This document shows, piece by piece, positions 7,031 to 14,517 of a DNA stretch of 24,590 nucleotides (position 1 is the first letter of the stretch; the number at the start of each line of letters is the position of its first letter). The notes beneath the pieces are model-generated. The model had not been told where the DNA came from and did no database searches. It saw only the letters and a list, made by a program, of their open reading frames with translations. This DNA is from an uncultured Lachnospiraceae bacterium (GTDB lineage: Bacteria; Bacillota; Clostridia; Lachnospirales; Lachnospiraceae). The DNA is taken from contig CAKSBI010000032.1 in assembly GCA_934437985.1 (NCBI GenBank), forward strand, positions 1 through 24,590, written 5' to 3'. The position numbers were made by a program, and so were the translations under genes.

Positions 7031-7046
7031 TGTTTCACGTGAAACA
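7031..7046. promoter_or_regulatory. parS site 3
   Basis: A third exact TGTTTCACGTGAAACA. It abuts the last base of the rsmG stop codon (7047-7049). Confidence 0.95.
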
Positions 7047-7757
7047 TTATCTGATAGGCTTTTTTAACGGAACACCATTTCTTCTGGGATATTTATCAGG
7101 TGTTTCAAAGTCCTTATATATACGTATAAGACTTCTCTCAATATCTGTATCAGGAAGAGTAAATATATCAACATCTTCTATTGCTCCACCTAACTCTTCT
7201 ATTGCTATCTCTGAATCAAATATTTCATCTTTAATATCAGCACTCTTATACGCAACAAAATAGCCACCAACACTAACTAATGGCAGGCAATATTCTGATA
7301 CAACTGCAAGATTGGCAACAGCTCTCGTAACGCATATATCAAATGTCTCTCTATAATTTGAATGTCCAAATTCTTCAGCTCTTGCATGAACAGCTTTTAT
7401 ATTTTTAAGTCCAAGCTCTTTAATAACAATATTTAAAAACTTAACTCTCTTATCAAGTGAATCCACAAGTACAACATCTAACATCGGAAATACAATTTTA
7501 AGTGGAATACCGGGAAATCCAGCACCTGTTCCTATATCAATTAATGAATATTCAGCGTTCATATCCATAGAATTAACAATTGATAAGCTATCAATAAAAT
7601 GCTTCACCACTACATCTTTATAATCTGTAATAGAAGTCAGATTAATCTTTTCATTCCATTCAATAAGGAGTTTATAATATTGAATCAATTGCTTACACTT
7701 AATATCATTAAGATTAATATGCAATTTTTTTGCATAATCAATTAAAAATTGTTCCAT
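7047..7757 (-). CDS. rsmG: 16S rRNA (guanine-N7)-methyltransferase RsmG
   Basis: A 236-residue class I methyltransferase that makes m7G at the position of E. coli 16S G527, in the 530 loop. Loss of the family's activity gives low-level streptomycin resistance. The SAM-binding DIGTGAGFPGIPLKI is visible at about residues 73-87, the N-terminal NEKINLTSI at about 35-43, and RAEEFG and TRAVANL further on. The length is as usual. AAAGG precedes the ATG and lies inside the 3' end of mnmG, only 4 bp away, so the two are co-transcribed. Confidence 0.95.
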   Translation of the reverse strand: MEQFLIDYAKKLHINLNDIKCKQLIQYYKLLIEWNEKINLTSITDYKDVVVKHFIDSLSIVNSMDMNAEYSLIDIGTGAGFPGIPLKIVFPMLDVVLVDSLDKRVKFLNIVIKELGLKNIKAVHARAEEFGHSNYRETFDICVTRAVANLAVVSEYCLPLVSVGGYFVAYKSADIKDEIFDSEIAIEELGGAIEDVDIFTLPDTDIERSLIRIYKDFETPDKYPRRNGVPLKKPIR

Positions 7758-7761
7758 ATAA

Positions 7762-9681
7762 TCAAACCTTTCTAACAGAAGTTTTCATTTTAAGATATAT
7801 CAATAAAACTGAGATATCAGCAGGTGAGACACCTGATATACGTGAAGCCTGACCAATAGACCTGGGTCTGACCAGTTTAAGCTTCTGAACAGCTTCAAGT
7901 CTTAAACTGCCAACACTATCATAATCAATATCATCAGGAATAAGTTTGTTTTCAAGTTTTCTAAATTGTTCAATCTGCCTGTTCTGTTTTTCAATATAAC
8001 CTTCATATTTAATGATGTTATTAATCTGTTCTATAATATCTACACTTAATTCATCAGCATTACGTTCTATAACTTTATCAATTGGAGCTAACCTGGCGTA
8101 ATCAAGCTGTGGTCTCTTAATAAGTTCTGATAGAGTAACACCTGATGTTAAAGGTGTACTATCATACTTCATCAATAAAGAATTGACCTTATCATTTGCA
8201 CCAACATATACTGTATTTAGTCTTTCTATCTCATTATTAATGATATTCATTTTTGCAACAAATTTTTCATATCTGTCATCAGATATAAGTCCTATATCAT
8301 GTCCAATAGGTGTAAGTCTCTGGTCAGCATTATCCTGTCTTAACATCAAACGGTACTCCGCACGTGAAGTCATCATACGATAAGGTTCATTTGTGCCTTT
8401 AGTAACAAGGTCATCAATAAGTACACCAATATATGCCTGTGATCTGTCAAGTATAACAGGTTCTTCATTATTAATATATTTTACACAATTAATACCTGCA
8501 ATTATACCCTGTGCAGCGGCTTCTTCATATCCCGAACTGCCGTTAATCTGTCCTGCACAAAACAAACCTCTGATATTCTTCATTTCGAGTGATGACTTAA
8601 GCTGTAATGGATTAATACAGTCATATTCTATTGCATATCCATTTCTGACAATATTAGCATTCTCAAGACCAGGGACAGATCTATACATAGCATATTGGAC
8701 ATCTTCAGGAAGCGAAGTAGACATACCTCCAATATACATTTCATTAGTATACTCTCCTTCAGGCTCAATAAATACCTGATGTCTTGACTTATCTGCAAAT
8801 CTCATAACCTTATCTTCTATTGAAGGACAATATCTCGGTCCGGTACCTTCAATAATACCTGAATACAGAGGAGACCTGTCAATATTATCTTTTATAATAC
8901 AATGTGTCTCTTCTCCCGTATAAGTAAGCCAGCATGATATCTGCTGTCTTTTACCGAAATTATCATCATAATAATTCATAAAAGAAAATGGAGTAATATA
9001 ACTATCACCCTTCTGCTCTTCCATTTTATTAAAATCAATAGTCCTTTTATCAACTCTTGCTGGTGTACCTGTCTTAAATCTGCGAATCTCAATTTTATTA
9101 TCTATAAGAGACTGAGATAAATGATTAGCTGCTGACAGACCATTAGGTCCGGTATAATTAACAACATCACCATATATACATTTTGCTTTAAGATATACTC
9201 CGGTACATAATATAACTGACTTTGAATAATATACGGCATTTGAAGTAGTCTTAATACCCTTAACAATACCATCTTCAATAATAAGCTCAGAAACCTCCGC
9301 CTGTCTGATATACAGATTATCAGTATTTTCAAGTATAATCCTCATGTTACGCGAATACTCTCTTTTATCAGCCTGTGCTCTCAGAGAATGAACAGCAGGT
9401 CCCTTTGACCTGTTAAGCATCTTTGACTGAATATAAGATCTGTCTATATTTTTACCCATTTCACCACCAAGGGCATCAATCTCACGGACAAGATGTCCTT
9501 TCGACGTACCCCCAATATTTGGATTACAAGGCATCATTGCAATACTATCTACACTGACAGTAAATATAATAGTTTTCAAACCAAGTCTTGCAACAGCAAG
9601 GGCAGCTTCACAGCCGGCATGTCCGGCACCTACTACTACCACATCATAATTTTCTACAATAGTATTAAATGTATTACTCAT
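7762..9681 (-). CDS. mnmG: tRNA uridine-5-carboxymethylaminomethyl modification enzyme MnmG
   Basis: A 639-residue FAD protein (GidA) that with MnmE adds the aminomethyl or carboxymethylaminomethyl group at wobble U34 of tRNAs. The Rossmann FAD motif GAGHAG is at residues 18-23. The [28 protein letters not shown] block (about 49-76) and the C-terminal EIIEQINN... / [15 protein letters not shown] region are all present. The length is within the family range (about 620-640). GAGGT precedes the ATG. It lies 14 bp after mnmE and 4 bp before rsmG, giving a mnmE-mnmG-rsmG unit. Confidence 0.97.
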   Translation of the reverse strand: MSNTFNTIVENYDVVVVGAGHAGCEAALAVARLGLKTIIFTVSVDSIAMMPCNPNIGGTSKGHLVREIDALGGEMGKNIDRSYIQSKMLNRSKGPAVHSLRAQADKREYSRNMRIILENTDNLYIRQAEVSELIIEDGIVKGIKTTSNAVYYSKSVILCTGVYLKAKCIYGDVVNYTGPNGLSAANHLSQSLIDNKIEIRRFKTGTPARVDKRTIDFNKMEEQKGDSYITPFSFMNYYDDNFGKRQQISCWLTYTGEETHCIIKDNIDRSPLYSGIIEGTGPRYCPSIEDKVMRFADKSRHQVFIEPEGEYTNEMYIGGMSTSLPEDVQYAMYRSVPGLENANIVRNGYAIEYDCINPLQLKSSLEMKNIRGLFCAGQINGSSGYEEAAAQGIIAGINCVKYINNEEPVILDRSQAYIGVLIDDLVTKGTNEPYRMMTSRAEYRLMLRQDNADQRLTPIGHDIGLISDDRYEKFVAKMNIINNEIERLNTVYVGANDKVNSLLMKYDSTPLTSGVTLSELIKRPQLDYARLAPIDKVIERNADELSVDIIEQINNIIKYEGYIEKQNRQIEQFRKLENKLIPDDIDYDSVGSLRLEAVQKLKLVRPRSIGQASRISGVSPADISVLLIYLKMKTSVRKV

Positions 9682-9695
9682 ATTGTATACCTCAT

Positions 9696-11081
9696 CTATT
9701 TACCCATACAAAATTCACTGAATATTTTATCAACAACATCATCATCAATTGTCTCACCTATAATCTCACCAAGATAATTATAAGCATCCAACAGATCAAT
9801 TGTCAGCATATCTTCTGATATCAGCTCATTTAAACCATCCTTTATAATATTTAAAGAATTAAGTGTATTACTAAGTAATTCCATATGTCTGACATTTGTA
9901 ATATATAATTCATTTTCCACATCAAGCACATTATCATAAAACATCTTATTAATTTTATCAACTAATTCATTATATCCATATTTTTCTTTAGTGGAAAATC
10001 TTATAATATTTGTATTACCTATTATATCTATATAATCAGAACTATATTTATCTATATCACATTTATTATATATGCATATATGACGTTTATCTTTTACCAT
10101 ATCGTATATCTCTATATCTTCATCATCAGGTGAACGTGAAGAATCAAATACACATAATATCAGATCAGCATCCTCAATAAACCGCTTTGTCCTGTCAATA
10201 CCAATCTGTTCGATCAGATTATCAGTTTCATGTATTCCTGCAGTATCAACAAGATTCAATGTAACGTTATCCATACTAACGCTGTATTCTATTACATCTC
10301 TTGTTGTACCCGGAATATCTGTAACAATCGCTTTTTCATCATTCAGCAGATAATTCATTATAGAGGATTTTCCTACATTAGGCTTACCTGCAATAACAGT
10401 CTTAATACCCTCTTTAAGTACAATCCCATTCTTACTTTTACTTAAAATCAGATTAACCTTACTAATGACCGAATCTATCATGTCTGATGTCTCAGAATAA
10501 AATCTTTCATCAAATGAATAATGCTCAGGATCATCTAAGGTTGCTTCTATCAAAGCTATTTTAGAGAGTAACTGCTCCCTGAGATGCTGAATCTCATTTT
10601 TAACATCTCCTTTAATCTGCTTAACAGATGCTTTAAGTGAATATTCATTTTTAGAATTAATAATATCCATTACCGCCTCAGCCTGGGTCAGGTCTATCCT
10701 TCCATTAAGAAATGCCCTCTTAGAGAATTCTCCGGGAGCTGCAAGCCTCGCCCCATTATCAATAACTGCCTTTAAAATTCTCTGGACAACAAAAGAGCCT
10801 CCATGACAATTAATCTCAATAGTGTCTTCTGCAGTAAATGAATTAGGACCACGAAATACAGATACAAGAACTTCGTCTATAATAGAATTATCCTCAACTA
10901 TATACCCATAATGAATAGTATGTGACTTTGATAGTGAAGCATCAAAATCACACATTTTTTTTCCTTTTTTAAATATACGGTTAATTACTTCAAATGACTG
11001 ATTCCCACTGATTCTTATTATATGAATTCCTGAATTACCAAGTGAAGTAGAAATCGCAGCTATAGTATCTGCATCATACAT
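9696..11081 (-). CDS. mnmE: tRNA modification GTPase MnmE
   Basis: A 461-residue K+-dependent GTPase (TrmE) and partner of MnmG in U34 modification. The N-terminal tetrahydrofolate-binding domain begins [14 protein letters not shown], a helical domain follows, and the inserted G domain shows G1 [17 protein letters not shown] and DTAGIHET. The C-terminal FCMGK matches the family's C-[IVML]-GK ending with its Cys. The open frame extends five codons further to an ATG at 11096. That ATG overlaps the ribosome binding site GGAGG, which serves the ATG at 11081 with 8-nt spacing, so I choose the latter. A terminator lies immediately upstream. Confidence 0.95.
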   Translation of the reverse strand: MYDADTIAAISTSLGNSGIHIIRISGNQSFEVINRIFKKGKKMCDFDASLSKSHTIHYGYIVEDNSIIDEVLVSVFRGPNSFTAEDTIEINCHGGSFVVQRILKAVIDNGARLAAPGEFSKRAFLNGRIDLTQAEAVMDIINSKNEYSLKASVKQIKGDVKNEIQHLREQLLSKIALIEATLDDPEHYSFDERFYSETSDMIDSVISKVNLILSKSKNGIVLKEGIKTVIAGKPNVGKSSIMNYLLNDEKAIVTDIPGTTRDVIEYSVSMDNVTLNLVDTAGIHETDNLIEQIGIDRTKRFIEDADLILCVFDSSRSPDDEDIEIYDMVKDKRHICIYNKCDIDKYSSDYIDIIGNTNIIRFSTKEKYGYNELVDKINKMFYDNVLDVENELYITNVRHMELLSNTLNSLNIIKDGLNELISEDMLTIDLLDAYNYLGEIIGETIDDDVVDKIFSEFCMGK

Positions 11082-11096
11082 ACATTTTTCCTCCAT

Positions 11097-11134
11097 AAAA
11101 GAAAACCAGCCGGGTCACGAGGTGACCCAGCCAG
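11097..11134 (-). terminator. Intrinsic terminator between jag and mnmE
   Basis: On the minus strand 13-nt arms (plus coordinates 11122-11134 and 11106-11118) pair through G-C rich bases with three or four G-U wobbles around the loop CTC, then run into TTTTCTTTT. The wobbles pair only in minus-strand RNA. The T tract ends about 3 nt from the mnmE ribosome binding site. Confidence 0.85.
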
Positions 11135-11148
11135 CAAATTAAATCATT

Positions 11149-11925
11149 TTATTTCTCTTCTGTATTGGTTGTTGTATCTGCATCATCCTTTGAAGCACGA
11201 TATGACTGACGATTACCATTGTAACGTCCCTTGCCTTTTCCATTACGATAATTACCACGCTTATGATAACCACCTGATGAATAAGAACCTTCAACACCTT
11301 TTTTCAGAGTAACAACAACCTTTCTGTAAGGCTCATCACCTTCACTGTGTGTCTCTACAAACTTATCACCCTGAAGAGCTGAATGTATAATCCTTCTTTC
11401 ATAAGGATTCATAGGTTCAAGCACAACATTGCGACCAGTCTTTTTAACCTTATGTGCAATATTTTTTGCAAGATTTTCAAGAGTCTCTTTTCTTCTCTCT
11501 CTGTAATTCTCTGTATCTATCTTAACTTTGATATACCCTTTTGATTCTTTATTAACAATAAGACTTGTAAGATATTGTAATGAATCCAAAGTCTGACCTC
11601 TCTTACCAATAAGGACGCCCATATCCTCACCCTTAAGGTCAATGTTCATATCCATATTATCTTCATTATAATCAATATCAACTTGAGCATCAATATTCAT
11701 TGCCTTAAACACTTTTGTAAGGAAAACAAGTGCATTATCTTTTATATCACTCTTAAGCTTAACCCTGATTCTTGCGTCCTTTTTTCCAAAAAGATTAAGT
11801 ATTCCATTAGATTCTTTTTCAATTACCTCATACTCTATCTTATCACTGGTTGTTTTAAGATTAATTGTTGCTTCTGTTAAAGCATCATTAACAGTTTTGC
11901 CAGTAAATTCTAACCATTCTGACAT
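11149..11925 (-). CDS. jag: RNA-binding protein Jag (KhpB)
   Basis: A 258-residue protein with three modules: Jag-N (about 1-50, beginning EWLEFTGKTVNDAL and ending at LFGKKDARIRV), a KH domain with GVLIGKRGQTLDSLQYL (about 102-118), and an R3H domain (about 145-215) with RRKETLENLA and NPYERRIIHSAL. A tail rich in Gly, Arg, Tyr and Ser follows (about 215-250). The family binds RNA with KhpA and affects cell elongation and small-RNA function in other Firmicutes. CGGAGG lies in the 3' end of yidC, only 6 bp upstream, so co-translation is likely. The tail is longer than in many members and may add RNA contacts. Confidence 0.95.
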   Translation of the reverse strand: MSEWLEFTGKTVNDALTEATINLKTTSDKIEYEVIEKESNGILNLFGKKDARIRVKLKSDIKDNALVFLTKVFKAMNIDAQVDIDYNEDNMDMNIDLKGEDMGVLIGKRGQTLDSLQYLTSLIVNKESKGYIKVKIDTENYRERRKETLENLAKNIAHKVKKTGRNVVLEPMNPYERRIIHSALQGDKFVETHSEGDEPYRKVVVTLKKGVEGSYSSGGYHKRGNYRNGKGKGRYNGNRQSYRASKDDADTTTNTEEK

Positions 11926-11931
11926 AATAAA

Positions 11932-13299
11932 TTATTCCTCCGTTTCATCACTATCGCTATCATTACTATCATAATTACTGTTAAGCATATTGGCAATATC
12001 TGCTATACTGCTATTCTTGTTAATATTATGGTTAACATAATACTCTTGTTTTGAACTCTTATTCTTATTAGAATTATTCTTATAATTAGCAGTATTCTTA
12101 ATTGAACTTGTCCTTGTATTAGCAATAGACTGCATCTTAGTTGAATTAGGGTCTATACCCTTCTTTTCCAGCTTCTTATTTCTCTTTTCAATATTCTTCT
12201 CAGCGATTTTTTCAATTCCAACCTTATTGAAATAAAGATTAATGAATATTCCCTGGATAATTCTGAACAGACTACCTGCAACCCAGTATATTCCTACACC
12301 AATCGGAAACATAAAACAAAATATTCCGGACATAAATGGCATAATATTATTCATGGCATTCATAGAATTCGCAGCAGCATCATTTCCATTGTTATTATTT
12401 GTGGTATTACTCATAACAATCTTATTACTGATGAACTGTGTCACAACAGCAAGTATAGGAATAATTATAGTAATATTATTCCATGCCGGAGATTCCATGA
12501 TATTCATGCCAAAGAAATTATATATACCCTTAAGCTGGTCGTAAGAAGAACTTACAGTTGATAAAATATCAGGGTTGCTCTTAATAATATCCATATTCAT
12601 CAACTCAGTCCAATGATCTGCCCTGAACTGACTAAGAATATCTACAATATAATTAGAAGCTTCCGTGTTAAATACACCATTCTGTATTCCATTAACCAAA
12701 GTATCTACAATGTTATCTACCCCATTAAGGGATGAGCTTGTAACAAGTGAAAGGTCAGCATTAGTAAATGTTCCATCTATTCCGCTATTCTTTACAAAAG
12801 AAGCAACACAATTAACAAATTCCTTAAGATCAACTCCTGAATTCGACACCGAATTAATAATACCCTCATATATTTCCTTTATCTGAGGTACATATGCAGG
12901 TACATTATATATTACTCTGTAAAGGGCAAAAAAGATTGGCAGGGTAATAAGCATCGGAAGACATCCAGCTGTAGGACTTACACCATACTTACTGTATACT
13001 GCCTGCTGTTCCACCTGCATTTTCTGAACTGATTCCTGGTCTTTTTTATTCTTATACTTTGCCTGGATAGCCTGTATCTCAGGTGCCATTAAAGAATTAA
13101 GCTTAGAAAATTTCTGCTGCTTAATTGTTAAAGGAATCATTAATCCATTAACAATAAAAGTAAAAAATATAATACATAATCCTGTATTATATATACCAAA
13201 CATGCTAAAAAAAGAATATATTCCCTCAAGAATGTATCCTAATAACTTTGCTATAGGTCCTAATATAGCACCATCATATTGTGTCAAAAAAACATTCAT
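11932..13299 (-). CDS. yidC: Membrane protein insertase YidC/OxaA
   Basis: A 455-residue insertase of the Gram-positive five-helix type. TM1 is at about 12-34, TM2 at 39-57 with FIVNGLMIPLTIKQ, then the cytoplasmic coiled hairpin (about 62-107) and SPTAGCLPMLITLPIFFALY (108-127). A long external segment follows (about 135-265), then the last helices (270-290 and 320-352). The tail is basic, then Asn/Ser/Asp-rich. There is no lipobox Cys near the N-terminus. Asn51 sits where E. coli has Arg366 and B. subtilis SpoIIIJ has Arg73. The external loop is about 100 residues longer than in E. coli. AAGGAGG precedes the ATG. Confidence 0.93.
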   Translation of the reverse strand: MNVFLTQYDGAILGPIAKLLGYILEGIYSFFSMFGIYNTGLCIIFFTFIVNGLMIPLTIKQQKFSKLNSLMAPEIQAIQAKYKNKKDQESVQKMQVEQQAVYSKYGVSPTAGCLPMLITLPIFFALYRVIYNVPAYVPQIKEIYEGIINSVSNSGVDLKEFVNCVASFVKNSGIDGTFTNADLSLVTSSSLNGVDNIVDTLVNGIQNGVFNTEASNYIVDILSQFRADHWTELMNMDIIKSNPDILSTVSSSYDQLKGIYNFFGMNIMESPAWNNITIIIPILAVVTQFISNKIVMSNTTNNNNGNDAAANSMNAMNNIMPFMSGIFCFMFPIGVGIYWVAGSLFRIIQGIFINLYFNKVGIEKIAEKNIEKRNKKLEKKGIDPNSTKMQSIANTRTSSIKNTANYKNNSNKNKSSKQEYYVNHNINKNSSIADIANMLNSNYDSNDSDSDETEE

Positions 13300-13316
13300 T
13301 TACAAAAAATCCTCCT

Positions 13317-13529
13317 TCAGGGAACCGGATCAAAACCGCCTCTGGCAAAAGGATGACAACGCAATAATCTTTTGGCAGCCAGATATGAACCTTTAAAAGA
13401 ACCATATTTTTCAATAGCCTGTGCTGCATATTCAGAACATGTAGGTATATAAATACATGTAGGTTGAATTTTCAACGGAGATAAAAATCTTCTATAAAAT
13501 CTTATACAAACTAACAATATATTCTTCAT
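13317..13529 (-). CDS. yidD: Membrane protein insertion efficiency factor YidD
   Basis: A 70-residue membrane-associated protein that aids YidC-dependent insertion. It has the near-complete family pattern: RFYRRFLSPLK, PTCSEYAAQAIEKYG, RLLRCHPF and the terminal GGFDPVP. I start at the ATG giving MKNILLVCIRFYRR because family members begin this way. A GTG three codons upstream (13538) overlaps rnpA and is the alternative. Neither has a clear ribosome binding site. The rnpA stop TGA is separated from this ATG by one base, so translation is probably coupled. Confidence 0.93.
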   Translation of the reverse strand: MKNILLVCIRFYRRFLSPLKIQPTCIYIPTCSEYAAQAIEKYGSFKGSYLAAKRLLRCHPFARGGFDPVP

Positions 13530-13530
13530 A

Positions 13531-13863
13531 TCAATCACTAATTATATTATGAATCTTTCCCAAATGAATTAAAGCGCTGCAAATATCATTATATGATCTT
13601 CCTTTTGCAGAAACCCTTGCAATGATTACTATATCGTAACCAGTTTTGAATAAATCCTGATTAAGTCTAAAGCTTTCTCTAATCAATCTTGTAACTCTAT
13701 GTCTGATAACACTGTTACCAACTTTTTTACTTACTGATATACCTATACGATTCTCATCAGAGTTATTACTCATAACATACATAACAAGATATCTGTTAGC
13801 CAGGGATCTACCATTCTTATATACTCTTTGAAAATCTCTATTACTTCTAATATGAATAAACAA
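13531..13863 (-). CDS. rnpA: Ribonuclease P protein component
   Basis: A 110-residue basic protein cofactor of RNase P, which trims tRNA 5' leaders. It has the N-terminal NRDFQRVYKNGRS and the RNA-binding block SKKVGNSVIRHRVTRLIRES. The open frame reaches a GTG at 13869, but GGGAG is only 2 nt from that codon and 8 nt from the TTG at 13863, so I choose TTG. A small hairpin (GTGACA/TGTCAC, 13891-13909) lies in the 57-bp gap from rpmH. Confidence 0.93.
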   Translation of the reverse strand: MFIHIRSNRDFQRVYKNGRSLANRYLVMYVMSNNSDENRIGISVSKKVGNSVIRHRVTRLIRESFRLNQDLFKTGYDIVIIARVSAKGRSYNDICSALIHLGKIHNIISD

Positions 13864-13920
13864 AATCACATCTCCCGGAATATCAGTTAAGTGACAACTA
13901 CTATGTCACACCTTACAAAA

Positions 13921-14055
13921 TTAAGCAGATAATCTTTTTCTTCCCTTAGCTCTTCTTCTGGCTAATACTTTTCTTCCATTAGAAGTATGCATTCTTTTTC
14001 TGAAACCATGCTCTCTTTTTCTTGACCTCTTCTTAGGCTGAAATGTCATCTTCAT
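13921..14055 (-). CDS. rpmH: 50S ribosomal protein L34
   Basis: A 44-residue basic ribosomal protein beginning [18 protein letters not shown] and ending AKGRKRLSA, with the family's invariant FQPKKR, HGFRKRM and [10 protein letters not shown]. The length is exactly typical. AAGGAGGTG lies about 9 nt before the ATG. It is the first gene of the rpmH-rnpA-yidD-yidC-jag operon, next to the origin, and is transcribed from a near-consensus promoter. Confidence 0.97.
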   Translation of the reverse strand: MKMTFQPKKRSRKREHGFRKRMHTSNGRKVLARRRAKGRKRLSA

Positions 14056-14116
14056 AATCTATACACCTCCTTAACGATAATTCACTTATCCCTGGAATGA
14101 CAACATATCACCAAAC

Positions 14117-14145
14117 ATTATATTCAAATTAATTTACTACGTCAA
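14117..14145 (-). promoter_or_regulatory. Promoter of the rpmH operon
   Basis: On the minus strand TTGACG (14145-14140), a 17-bp spacer and TATAAT (14122-14117), about 60 bp before rpmH. Confidence 0.85.
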
Positions 14146-14339
14146 GATATAAATTAACACATATTCATACAAAATGTGAATTTATTAATCATATCCGGCA
14201 CTTAACGTGAATAAATTCTCATATTATCCACCGTTAATAACTTTTAACTAAATGATTGATTAATGTAGAATAACATGAGTTACTTCCTATTATATATAGT
14301 TATCAACAATTACGTAAAATTATATACATATTCACATAA

Positions 14340-14348
14340 TTATTCACA
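14340..14348 (+). promoter_or_regulatory. DnaA box (exact consensus)
   Basis: TTATTCACA matches TTATNCACA at every fixed position, about 40 bp upstream of the dnaA -35, so it could serve the origin and dnaA autoregulation. Confidence 0.7.
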
Positions 14349-14384
14349 TTATTAAAGTTAATAAAGATAATAACTAAGTTAATA

Positions 14385-14411
14385 TTGAAAAATTTATAAA
14401 ATTGATATAAT
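14385..14411 (+). promoter_or_regulatory. Candidate dnaA promoter
   Basis: TTGAAA (14385-14390) and a perfect TATAAT (14406-14411) with a short 15-bp spacer. The surrounding A/T run offers other -10-like hexamers, so the exact start site is uncertain. Confidence 0.5.
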
Positions 14412-14424
14412 ATATATATTATAT

Positions 14425-14517
14425 ATGCAATATGGAGAAGTAGCGTGTAGTCGCAGGGTGCAGGCCGACCTGCATTTGGCTCGTTGCCTTCGCGAAAATA
14501 AAGGATGGGTATTTTAA
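14425..14517 (+). other. GC-rich dnaA leader with a candidate 30-codon leader ORF
   Basis: Bases 14434-14497 are about 60% GC, against very AT-rich surroundings. An open frame runs from ATG 14425 to TAA 14515-14517, whose last A is the first base of the dnaA ATG (TAATG). The product would begin MQYGEVACSRRVQ and end ENKGWVF. GTG at 14458 is an internal alternative start in the same frame. TGCAGG/CCTGCA (14459-14464, 14469-14474) forms a hairpin. There is no ribosome binding site before 14425. It could be a structured leader RNA rather than a gene. Confidence 0.35.

Larger units (their letters stand above)
6568..7046. other. AT-rich parS-bearing intergenic region
   Basis: The 479 bp between rsmG and parA carry three parS sites, a long A/T-only inverted repeat and the parA promoter. 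A 63-codon hydrophobic open frame at 6834-7025 lacks a ribosome binding site and looks like a product of AT composition, so I do not call a gene. Confidence 0.7.
14150..14430. other. oriC: Probable replication origin (oriC) with DnaA-box-like sites
   Basis: The rpmH-dnaA interval is the classical Firmicute origin position. One exact DnaA box TTATTCACA lies at 14340-14348. One-mismatch sites are TTATTCACG (minus, 14206-14214), TTATCCACC (14224-14232), TTATCAACA (14300-14308) and ATATTCACA (14328-14336). An almost pure A/T stretch (about 14381-14425) could be the unwinding element, though it also holds the dnaA promoter. The flanking gene strands switch here. The 148-bp dnaA-dnaN gap is also AT-rich but has only one weak site. 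Confidence 0.75.

Noticed and set aside
14434..14442. GGAGAAGTA shared by the dnaA leader and the tRNA-Ser 5' end, suggesting a tRNA-derived leader
   Set aside because: The match stops after 9 nt and the rest of the leader cannot form a cloverleaf; chance is enough.
14505..14516. Longer dnaA start at ATG 14505
   Set aside because: It overlaps the AAAGGA ribosome binding site that serves the ATG at 14517, and family members begin near METVIKEKW.
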